Shown here: piece after piece, positions 54,530 to 64,000 of the stretch
Layout of the letters: each line of letters starts with the position of its first letter
How positions within the stretch are numbered: position 1 is the stretch's first letter
Assembly: GCA_029204225.1 (NCBI GenBank)
Contig: CM055110.1
Location: 48,676,461 to 48,740,460, forward strand
Direction of reading: 5' to 3'
DNA: 64,000 bases
From: Diphasiastrum complanatum
Lineage: Eukaryota > Streptophyta > Lycopodiopsida > Lycopodiales > Lycopodiaceae
The notes under the pieces: model-generated
Databases searched by the model: none
What the model was told of the DNA's origin: nothing
What the model saw: only the letters and a program-made list of their open reading frames with translations
Translations under genes and position numbers: made by a program

Positions 54530-54850
54530 GTTATCGCATGGGGGTGGTGGTCATTTTGCATCTGATATAACAGTTCGCAAGATTTTGCAATCTGGATGTT
54601 GGTTGCCGGCAATTCATAAAGATACGGAAGAATACTTAAGAAAATGTGATGTGTCCCAATGAGCTATAAGACCGAGAAGACTAAACTATGATATATTACA
54701 TCTAGTTCTAGCTCAAGCATTATTTGAAAAGTGGGATTGGACTACATCAGTCCCATCCATCCAGCATCAAGAAGTTCACAAGCCCGACATATCATCGTGG
54801 CTACAGATTATCTCACCAAGTGGCTAGAAACAAGGCAGTTCGAATTGTTG
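54530..54850 (+). pseudogene. Gypsy integrase fragment, family G3 (third copy)
   Basis: The translation has GGHFASDITVRKILQSGCW, PAIHKDTEEYLRKCDVSQ and LFEKW, then a frame break and IIVATDYLTKW in another frame. It parallels 48800-49100. The second Cys of CxxC is Ser here. Confidence 0.78.
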
Positions 54851-55389
54851 ATGCAAGGGCTACTGTCCCTTGACCAAAATATAGAGGGCCTTGCCTTTCT
54901 AAAGGAGAATGGAAAATGGCAAAGTAGCAAGTCGCCTCTTCACCATCCTTCGAGAATACAAAAGTCAAGATGTGGACCAATAGAATGCAAGATGCCAATT
55001 AATGGGTAATAAAAGATAAATGACGAAATCACATGGGCCTTAGGCAAGTGAGTCTTTATGATGTGATTATGAGCCATCAACATTTGTTGGCATCATTCCA
55101 AGTGGCAAATCCTCCCCATCTCCTACATAGACTTGGGGATTCCCCTTGAAAAAGAGAGAGAAATGACTAGAGATGTCCTCAGTCTAAATTTTTGGATTCA
55201 GTGTATGTTTTGAGTCATGAGGATTGATTGTTATGAGAAAAATATTAGTGACATTTCATGTTTGGATGCTTACCTTTGCATGGTTATGACCCTCTCATCG
55301 TGTATGAAGTAAAAGATTGGATCATAGGTGGAGAGTTTCTCTCTACAAAGTATTTGTAGCTTCATGCCTTTCTATCGATACATTCTTGA

Positions 55390-56520
55390 GAGTATTGAGA
55401 GTTCTTTGATCAATTGGACTACTACCTATATTGCCATGAATGCAAACAAGTGTGTGTTTGGTGTACCATATAGAGTATTGTTGGGCCATGTTATCAATCA
55501 ATATGGAATAGCTACCGACCCTAAAAAGATCAAACTACTCCTAGCTTTGATGGCTCTACCACACAATTACAATTCTCTTTGCAAGGTATCAGATATTATA
55601 GACCCTATGTGATGGCTTGTCATACCATAGCCTATCCCCTTAATGGATCACTAAAAAAGACATAGTATGGGATTGGATAGACTACTGTGAGATAGCCTTT
55701 AGAGATCTGAAAGAAGCTCTAGCCACAACTTCTATTTTGAAACCTCCTTGTTATGACAAAAAGTTCATTGTTTTCACTAGCGCCATTGAGACTTGCATAA
55801 ACTGTTGTTTTGGCTCAGATATGGGATAAGAAATATCATTCGATTATATTTGTTGGGAGAAAACTCAATATTTCAGAACTGAACTACATGAAGGTTGAGA
55901 AAGTATGTCTCTTCGAAGGTTGAGAAAGTATGTCTCTTCATAGCTTATGCAGTTGCACCTCCAAGTAAATTACCTAGGTGAATAACCTCTCTTCAAGAAT
56001 ATATTTTGAAGAGTAAACCACCTAGACTCCATGGTTTGAATGATTGCATCTGTTAATTGGGAAATCTAAAGGAAGAGAGCGATAGTTGGGAGGATGAGCA
56101 TTCGAGAGAGCTCTACAAAGTAGATATAGAGTTGATCCCTAGATGGTATAGCAATCTAGCCAACTACCTATCCACATTATAAATTCCAACCACCTACATC
56201 TCGCAAGAAAGGCATAAACTCAGGTTATAAGCATTAAGATTTCCAAGATGAGGTTGCATTCATTTTAGAAGAGTGCCATGACTCTACATGTGGAGGCCAC
56301 TTTGTTGGACGACTGACGGGACAAAAGATATTGAGGGCAGGATACTGGTGGCCAACCTTGTTCAGAGATTCTCATGACTATGTAAAGCGATGAGACATCT
56401 GCCAAAGAACAAATCCCAAGGAAGATAGAGTCTCTCATCCGTATACAAGCTTGTCTACCATTTGAGAAGTGAGGGATAGATTTCGTGGGACCTATCCGCC
56501 TAGCTTCTTCCTCACGAAAG
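55390..56520 (+). pseudogene. Gypsy RT-RNase H-integrase remnant, family G1
   Basis: The frame shows TTYIAMNANKCVFGVPYRVL, GHVINQYGIATDPKK, later KSKPPRLHGLNDCIC, WYSNLANYLSTL, EECHDSTCGGHFVG and KILRAGYWWPTLFRD, followed by DICQRTNPK. These match the minus-strand element at 1-3640, so it is a second copy of G1. Frameshifts and stops are dense. A 25-bp tandem duplication lies at 55890-55914 and 55915-55939. The RT catalytic motif is not covered. Confidence 0.85.
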
Positions 56521-56539
56521 AGCTACATCATAGTTTTGT

Positions 56540-57345
56540 GACACTTGCTTTGGAGCTGTTGTTGTCTACATGTGAACCTCAAGGGAGGGCTTCCCTACAA
56601 TCTTTAGACCCATAAACTTATAGTCTTTACTTTTATAAGAACAAGTCGTGAATCATCTTGAATGAAATCAAACTTAGGCTTGAAAATAAAACTTGCAATC
56701 ACAAAAATTCATGCACAAAATTATTCACATGCAACATTTAAAGCATTGATGGGTCAAGATGGGGACCCCCCTTGAAGGATATCTTTGTATTATGCAAAAC
56801 CAATTGGTCTTTGCCAATTACATATACATTGGATTCCCAAATGGTCATAAAAAGTTGGACACGAACTTGATTCCTTTCAATGGACTTGCTTTTTATTCTA
56901 GCTTATCAAAAGCATAGGATTTTTTTCATAAAACTTAATTCTTTCAATATGCAATGATGAAGAATTCTAGAAATTTGACATGCAATTGGAAATAAGCAAA
57001 CTACAGTTACATGCAAAGGAAACCATTAGAGTAATGCACATATGTAAAAGTTTAGAAGGACTTAATGCATGCATGCATCTAAACGCAAAATAATAGTAAC
57101 AGAACTTTTTATAAATCTAAGAATAAGCTCATGAAGCATAATTGCTCATCTTCAATTATGGTGAATAAGGTCAATAGGGTGATCAGTCCCTTGGCCTAGT
57201 CCCAATCCATATAGATTCTTCTGAGCCTTCATTATAGACTTAGAAATAAGCCTTCTTTATAGGCTCCTATGAGCCTTCATTATAAACTTAGAAATCATGC
57301 TTCTATTCCAAAATAGATTTTTTACAAGTGCTCATTGGACCATGG
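56540..57345. repeat. Interspersed repeat, copy B
   Basis: It is similar over most of its length to 22255-22830 plus 23650-23830 (copy A) in the same orientation. It interrupts or abuts the G1 integrase scrap at about 56540. The last 45 bp (TTCCAAAATAGATT..GTGCTCATTGG, 57302-57345) recur at 62290-62340. Confidence 0.75.
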
Positions 57346-57349
57346 TCTT

Positions 57350-60084
57350 ACGCACACAAGATGCCATGACCCTCGCAACTTATTGTTAATGTTGGCCTCA
57401 AGGAATCTGCCAACATTGCTCCCTTCTCAAACAACTTCAGGTCCTTCTGCAATATTGGATGAGGAGACTTATTGAAGATGACTCTATCGGTGACTTGTGA
57501 AGACTTTGCAGTTGGAATAGCGTAGATATTTTTATCGCTTGCGTAAAACCAACAGCTTATTAGAAAATTGTGTTTCTTTCTTGTTGTGAGAAACTGAAAC
57601 CTTGCATTCGATTGAATATGTCGTTGAGGAGCAACTGCTTTCTATTGGCCTCAAATCTTTGACTTAATTGCACATTCCCATTTGAATCTTGGACATTGAA
57701 AATTGAAGCATCTTTGCCATCTGTTTGAGAGTTGTGTTACAAGTGGAAAATTAGCAACTTGAGGTTGATTAGGCCAATAGCCACTTCGTTGTAGAACATA
57801 GACAAAGTAATAGATAATGACTCGTTACCATGCTTCATGAGCTTTGTAGGATCATTGATCCATAGAGAATTCTTGAATGTACATGGCCTAAATGGCTTGT
57901 GACCCAGAAAATACTAGAAACTAAAGAAGAAGAAAAGTAATAAAATAGCGTAAGAAATAGAAATGTCACTCTATATCTCGCACCTTTCTTTTTTTCACTC
58001 ATTTTTTTTTTAGGGCACTCAAGAAAGCTTCGATGAGAAATGTAAAGTAGAATAAATTGAAATAAATAACGTAGTGGTGAGGCCCATAAAAGAATATTTT
58101 AAAGAATAGGTAAAAGCCGCGAGATAGGAATTTACAAGGTTTTTTTTCTGAAAAAAACCAAATATATAGAGAGAAAAAGGAGTCATTGCTAAAATTGTAG
58201 TCCACTTCTGGCTGGAAGTAATGCAAATCTGTAAGAGGGTGTTTTAGATGAATAGTCCTTGAGCGTGGCAGTTTGGTTGAAAGCATCTGGTATACCACCA
58301 ATCATAATTGTATGGCGTCTTGATTGTGTATTTGAGACAACCACTTGAAATATGTACTTGGTATAGAATGGTTACTCTCTGCATATCCATCGCAAGAGTT
58401 GTATACGTAAATGTAGTCGAGATAGATTGGAGAGATTGATGAATCATTCTGATCTTGGTATTGATATTCATCATGAAATGTCGAATGAGAAATATATTCA
58501 TTTGTTTCTGCAGGATAATATAAAGATTGATAAGCATTTCCATTTAAATAGACCCTTTGACTGCATGGCGCATGAACAACTTCGCTTGAATTCACTAGTT
58601 GAGGTCTTGTTGTGTGAGAAGCTGTGTTCAAGTACATTTCACATGTTGTAGGTGCATGTGCCTCTGGATGTTGATGCATATGTTGGTGTGCTTGAGTAGC
58701 AACTGTTCCATTGGACATGGTAGTTCAAAATTGAATAGCAAGAGCAGATTGCTTTAGATCGACACTGCTTGGTTGAATTCGTAGTTGAAGCTCATTTTCT
58801 CTAAAACAAGTGGCATTTGCTTGAAACATCCCCTCTCAGAACCATTCACGTTTAATTCAGCTTCATTCTGATCTATCCTTTTTAACACTTGTTCCTCTAC
58901 ACTTTGTTTATTGGGAGATATAGATGTGCTGGCTCCGTCCTCCTTAGCCGTTGATTGCTCATCCTTCCATGTGTACCCCTTCTGCAACATCCAGTGGAGA
59001 ACGTTTCGCTTTGGTAGCTCAATGTGGTTGTTTATAGACATGAAATCAAAAAACTTTGTAGATGTTCCTTTGCAGGCATGAAGAGTTCTCGACTTGGTGG
59101 AAATCCTTGATGTCATGCCAATATATTTACCACATCGTCAATTTTTTTCGTTGACTTTCCTTCTTGTTCTCCACCAATGGTTGAAAGCTTCTTTTGAATC
59201 CTCGTGTCTTATTAGCTTTAACCAATTAAAGTAGGAATCCTTGAATTGATCTAGTGGCCAACAATCTAGAACTTCATTAGAAGTTGCGCAAAAATTGTGT
59301 TTTGTGTCTTCAAGCTTATTTGCATCAAGCCACAAAAAGTACACGTCCGCTAGGTACATAGATTTCTTCTTCGTATACTTTTGTAGGTACGTACTCAGGT
59401 TTCCAAGTTTTTCTCTTAAAGTCCCGTTGGTAGGGACAATATGTGCTTCCATATTCGTTTGCAGTTATCCATATTTCTATGTGGAGATGGAATCAGTTGA
59501 TTTCACATCTGACGGTTTGCTCCATATTAGGTAGCTTATTATGTCGCCACCATTGTGGATAGTGAAGCATCTGCTCATCCATCCATTCTTTGAATAATTT
59601 TTTTGTTTTTTGATCTTCCATTTGGCAAGCTGAAGATTGGTTGTGCTGTCATTGCTCGCCATGAGAAACTTCTTGAAACACTGGTTCCTTGCGTTTCACC
59701 TTTTTCACAACGGACTGTGTCAACTATTGTGCATTTGACATACACGTCCCTGACATCTGGATTTTTCTTTTTGAATATTGCATTGGTTTCTACAAACCAG
59801 TAGGACTTGAGCATCTTGAACTGAGTATGAACGACGGACGGTGGACGTAATGGACAATCCAAACAAGGGTGCTTTGTTCCGCAGTCAACACAAGAGGTGG
59901 CAAATGCTATAGGATTACTTCGATGAGGACATTCAATTCTACAATGTCTACCTCCACACCCAAAACATCTGACAAGCGGGATAGCTCCATGACCACGCAA
60001 GTGCGACCAATACACTGGAATTGACATTTCGTATGGATCCTCAACATAGTATATAGGAGAATCCATAGATGGCCCTTGGAGCAT
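57350..60084 (-). pseudogene. Long unrecognised coding region with paired zinc-knuckle-like motifs
   Basis: Minus-strand reading from the ATG at 60084 gives blocks across 2.7 kb. The N-terminal block (60084-59575) has CFGCGGRHCRIEC and CVDCGTKHPCLDC, both CX2CX3HX4C, one residue shorter than a normal zinc knuckle. Next, NTM-type blocks: SMYLADVYFLWLDANKLEDT, DQFKDSYFNWLKLIRHEDSK, KRNVLHWMLQKGYTWKDEQ, a Gln/His-rich stretch (HQHMHQHPEAH), and at the left KLMKHGNESLSITLSMFYNE and FEANRKQLLLNDIFNRMQGF. Stops and frame changes lie between blocks. No RT, integrase or protease is seen. The primer site and LTR-like sequence upstream on this strand suggest the gag-like ORF of an LTR element, possibly non-autonomous; a host gene remnant is the alternative. 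Confidence 0.5.
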
Positions 60085-60340
60085 TGAAGAAGATGCAATT
60101 TCTTAAATCTCAACTAGATGTGTACTTGTAGTCATATTGCAATGCATCTTGCACAAAGAAATAAACACTTTGAAAATTTCAGTCAAAACCGCTCAAAAGT
60201 TCATTCAAATCCACCTAAAAGGTTCATCAAACCCGCTCACTCCAATTTGGCTGAGTAGTTTGCAAGATATTGTCAGTCAGAGTTGACCATTGACCAAGAA
60301 TTTTTTTTTTTAAAATATGTGACCGAAGGTATTTTTAGCC
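60085..60340. other. Leader-like region upstream of the 57.4-60.1 kb ORF
   Basis: No gene. A CCGCTCA-containing repeat phrase (ACCGCTCAAAAGTTCATTCAA / CCGCTCACTCC) appears near 60190-60240. Confidence 0.3.
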
Positions 60341-61040
60341 GAGGTTAAACTCGAAAAAAAATGCCAGAAACTCGAAAATTTAAAAAAAGTTGAAAAATTG
60401 GAAAAAAATGAACTCGAAAAATTTCAACGCGAGACTCGAAAATTTCAGATAGACTCAAAAAAGTCAGAGAGACTCAAAAAAATTTAAAGAGACTCGAAAA
60501 ATTCGGAACGACTCAAAAAAATTTCGAAACTATTAAAACTCGAAAAATTCGAAAATATGAAAACTCGAAAAAATCGAAAATCTGAAACTCAAAAAAAGCT
60601 GAAACTTGAAAAGAGCAACTCGAAAAAAAATCCTGAGCAACTCAAAGAATGTTGAGCAACTCTAAAAAATTCTGAGCAACACAAAAAAATGCTAAATTTA
60701 GAAATCTTGTCGAGCGCAGTTTTCAGAAAAAAAAAGATTGTGGTTTTGTTGGCAGTTGGCGGATGCACGACGGACGGAAAACTGGTAAAATTCGAAAAAA
60801 AACTGGAATATTGAAAAACACGGAAAACTCAAAAAAATGGAAAAATTTCGAAAACTCCGAAAAAATTGAAATGCTTAATAGTTGGTGGATGGAGATTGTT
60901 GGCGGATGCAAATTTGTTGTAGGTTGGCGAAAAATCTAAAAAACGACGGATGCGAAAATCGAAAGAATAGAAAAAACGAAAAAATCGAAAAAGCAGCGGA
61001 TGCAGAGTCGAGTAACTCGAAAAAAAATTTCAAGAACTCG
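60340..61040. repeat. CTCGAAAA-rich array
   Basis: Dozens of copies of ACTCGAAAA, CTCAAAAAA and ATTCGAAAA at irregular 10-25 bp spacing on the plus strand. It resembles the array at 42580-43095 in base composition and core word, and both lie in minus-strand retroelements. Confidence 0.8.
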
Positions 61041-61537
61041 AATTATGATTTGGCGATGCAAGACAGTGGTGCGGCGGTGGGTTTCTTTGAAATTCTGGAT
61101 GAGTTCGCACAAATTTCAAAAATTAATAGGAGCGTTTTGTATCCGATGGATTTTTTTGGGTTGTTCTGAAGCTCTCAGATCGAACAGGTTTGGGATGGAA
61201 CTTCAACTCGGATCATTTTTTGTTTGGCAGCGACGAGCTGGGTAGGAGGTCAAGTCCAACAGTTTCTTTGTTTTCAGATCCGACGGTTGTTTACGTTGGA
61301 AAAAACTGTTTTGCAGGTTTGTTTTACAGCCTCACGAATGTCTAAATGACTGTAGAGAGAGGGCGATGATGGTCCTACAATGATCTGCTACAACAATTGC
61401 TCACAGTGCGCTAGTTAAACTGGTGAACATAGCAGTGATGGGCTATTCCTTCATCCACAATGAAACCCGGTTTCATGTCATAGAAGTAAAGGTCCGAAAG
61501 TATTTTTATGACAGGTTTTGAGAGTTATGTTTTGCAA

Positions 61538-61554
61538 GCCGGGCAACGACGCCA
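61538..61554 (-). other. Primer-binding site, tRNA-Asp type (degenerate)
   Basis: The minus strand reads TGGCGTCGTTGCCCGGC, like the G2 site except for the last bases. It implies a gypsy-type element reading leftward, with its 5' LTR to the right. Confidence 0.65.
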
Positions 61555-62345
61555 AACAGCATCAGAGCGTTTCTCACAACCAACGTTCGCTTGTTCTTCG
61601 CACCCACTGGCTTTCTCAACATAGTAGTATAGTGGTCAAGCCTAGCACTCAGATCAAAACCAGAATCGAACCCATAGATTGCAATAAAGACCTCTAGCTA
61701 TTTACAGCAAAGAAAATGCCAAGAAAGGGAAAAAAGACAAAGCAAATCAAAACTTATCTACAATATTTACATTTCTAGACAATAACACAAAGGAGCATAT
61801 CCTAATTCTAACATACCTTGAAACATCAAAACACCATTCATATCTATGCATAAATCAACCTCTACATTGAGAGAGAGAGAGAGAGTGTGTGTGTGAGTGA
61901 GTGTTTGGATCTTCCAAGAAGAGGAGGAAGAGAGAGATCAAGAACAAGTAGAGAGGGAAAGAGAGATGGAGAAGAGGAGAGGAGAGGAGACACGAGAGAG
62001 GAGATGAGAGTAGAGGAGACACAAGAGAGGTGAGGCCAACAAGTGAGTAGAGGTTTCTTATTCAAATAGTATTAATCTCTTAATGGTATACAATAGGTGT
62101 CTTTTTATCTTTGGGGTGTCCATTGCCTCTTGTTTCCTATTGAACTACTTGCAAGGAGGTGGGACTGAAATTCACACCTTTACAAGAAACACAAACTAAT
62201 CTACAGCGCACAAAGAATCAACCCCACCTTACTAAGTTTAACTTAAACTTTGGCCTTTGATATTATTTTAATCATATGGCCCAAAGTCTAGTTTATTCCA
62301 AAATAGATTATTTACAAGTGCTCATTGGGCCATGGGACTTATGCC
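61555..62345 (-). repeat. Probable gypsy 5' LTR, minus strand
   Basis: It lies upstream of the primer site on the minus strand. It contains a purine-rich GA tract at 61868-62035 and ends near 62340 with GGCCCAATGAGCACTTGTAA (minus sense), a phrase also at 57345-57302. Exact edges are uncertain. Confidence 0.45.
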
Positions 62346-64000
62346 AATATAGAAATATAGTATGTATAGTTATCATATTAGAGAGATTTTTGGCGCCCAA
62401 GCTTTTGAAAATAGCAATGTCAAGGAGACCCAGATCTACATCGAGTCTGTGATCTTTACAATGAGAAAGATGAAGCTGATAACTGGAAGCCAACAAAATA
62501 TACGAAGAACTCATGGGTATTGCTGCATCCATCATCAAAGTGGCAATTTTCGACAAAGAAAAGAGCAAAAATGACTTACAATCTTATTGAAAAGCAAAAA
62601 TTTTGGAGTTTAAGACTACCCCGGGAGGTCAATCTATATCAGAAGTCTTAGTACATGTATATATGCATTCAGAAATCAAAGTACATGATATCAATCCTCA
62701 TGATCATCAAAATGTAATTGTAAGTATATCAAAACATATGCACTCTACACATTCATAGGTGATTTTCTTTATAGATGCTCTTCAGATTATGATTTAAATG
62801 CCTCAAACATTGTTTTTTTTCTTTCAGATTTATATCCATCATGCATTAAGTGAATGGGAGCCCGCACAATCACTTGCAGGAATATTAGACGTGATTCACT
62901 TCTGATGTTGGAAACTACAATACAGAGGAAGAAGTCCAAAGGAACTTGCAGATTTGTGGTATCTTATTTTATGAATCTTTATATACGCCACAAACAGATG
63001 GAAGTTTTGGCAAGCTCGAAGCATTCCATTGCCTAGTTTTCAAACTGATGAGTGGGCTACTCCTGACAGCCATTGTTTCTGAATCCTTGAGAATGCAAGC
63101 TACTCATGGATATTAGAAATGCTATGAAGATAAGCATAGGCTCGAAAACTGTTCACCTAAGTTGGTTTATCTCATTACAATATATTTGTTGATTATTTCT
63201 CGAGTGCTAGTGTTCGTAGGACACCAACTTTATTTGTTTGCAAGGATTTGATCAGATGAGACTTTGTCAGATCTCATGGATCAAGGCTGGGATAGTAAAA
63301 CAAATAATGACATAGAATGCAGGATTAAAAAGTCCTCATGATCTTTTGTTATCATATCTACAAGCAAATGCTCAGTCTCACATTTAGCTACCAGAGATAT
63401 AAGAAAATTGAAGGTACATGGCTACCATTGGATCGAGACTTTGAACTAAATGGTCACACAAACCGAATTGGAGATAAGCATTATCTACAATGAGGAATTT
63501 TTTACTATGTTTGAGGTGGAAGAGCATTGGAAGCTTGATTTTATCAAAATAGAGCTCATGCTATTACAAACCGATCTACCTACATATTTCAGATTTATCA
63601 TCAACAGGAGACTTGTAAGTACTTTATGTTTATTGCCATTTCAAAATAGAACAAATTAATAGAAAATGTATCATTTATAGTGCACATTCACTAATATTTG
63701 CCATGTCACAGATGCAAAAAAGACAAGAGCTGATGCTGCAAAGATCTACCTACAATATATGACCATTGTGGGAGAACAATAGTTTCAAATAAACTTTTAG
63801 TAAAAAATCTGTGTTATACACTCTTTCATTCAATAATTGAAAGCCCAAGTTGGGCCATCAGTACATGTATTTTGTGCTCCCAAATTCATAAACTGGAGCA
63901 GCATTTGATATATCAATGTATATTTTTTTATGAAGTCTATACATGTATTTTTGTTCTACGTATCTATATATGTTTTGATCTTAATTTAGTATAACTACAT
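62346..64000. other. No gene recognised
   Basis: AT-rich sequence with only short open frames and no domains or repeats I can support. Confidence 0.4.

Noticed and set aside
61620-61680. tRNA-like words (TAGTATAGTGG and, on the other strand, GGGTTCGATTC) near a tRNA-Asp-type primer site
   Set aside because: The A-box-like and B-box-like words lie on opposite strands and no cloverleaf can be drawn; probably LTR sequence.
63450-63659. Plus-strand frame of 69 codons near the window end
   Set aside because: No domain, no neighbours and no intron pattern to support it.

Overview
This window reads as nuclear DNA from a land plant with a large, repeat-packed genome. The evidence is AT-rich sequence, spliced genes with GT..AG introns, plant-type Ty1/copia and Ty3/gypsy LTR retrotransposons, MITE-like and foldback repeats, and long GA/CT and TA microsatellites. 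I cannot name the species. The only apparently intact host gene is a BTB/POZ protein gene at 8223-9659 with three exons. A second host-like, multi-exon gene remnant of unrecognised function lies at 36742-38505.

Layout. 1-3640: minus-strand decayed Ty3/gypsy element (family G1: gag, RT-RNase H, integrase). 3786-4425: plus-strand gypsy integrase scrap (family G2). 4420-6180: minus-strand copia gag remnant beside a plus-strand copia LTR remnant and a TA/CA microsatellite. 6600-7200: a GCCATGTGGC-type repeat array and purine-rich tracts. 8116-9659: the BTB gene. 10250-13230: no recognisable genes; long GA and CT tracts. 13235-15700: gypsy integrase scrap (family G3), a ~560-bp foldback, a second GCCATGTGGC array, a 376-bp MITE and an unknown ORF fragment. 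15703-22133: copia element 1, complete. 22250-24430: interspersed repeat A and tandem repeats. 24950-30437: decayed copia pol, LTR and gag pieces. 30438-36298: copia element 2, complete. 36742-38505: host-like pseudogene. 38645-48621: minus-strand G2 gypsy element with an extra coding region between integrase and 3' LTR. 48630-49870 and 54126-56560: plus-strand gypsy scraps (G3, G1). 56540-57345: interspersed repeat B. 57350-60084: decayed minus-strand coding region with two unusual zinc-knuckle-like motifs, upstream of which lie a TCGAAAA-rich array (60340-61040) and a tRNA-Asp-type primer-binding site and LTR-like sequence (61538-62300). 62340-64000: nothing recognised.

How it fits together. 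The two copia elements are recent arrivals: each has a single uninterrupted gag-pol frame, a 5-bp target duplication and LTRs that match at every or almost every base by eye. Most other elements are broken by stops, frameshifts and nested insertion. Each copia element encodes what it needs to move (Gag, protease, integrase, reverse transcriptase, RNase H). The G2 element and the 57.4-60.1 kb region are the best places to look for undescribed biology, because both hold long coding remnants that do not look like standard retrotransposon domains.
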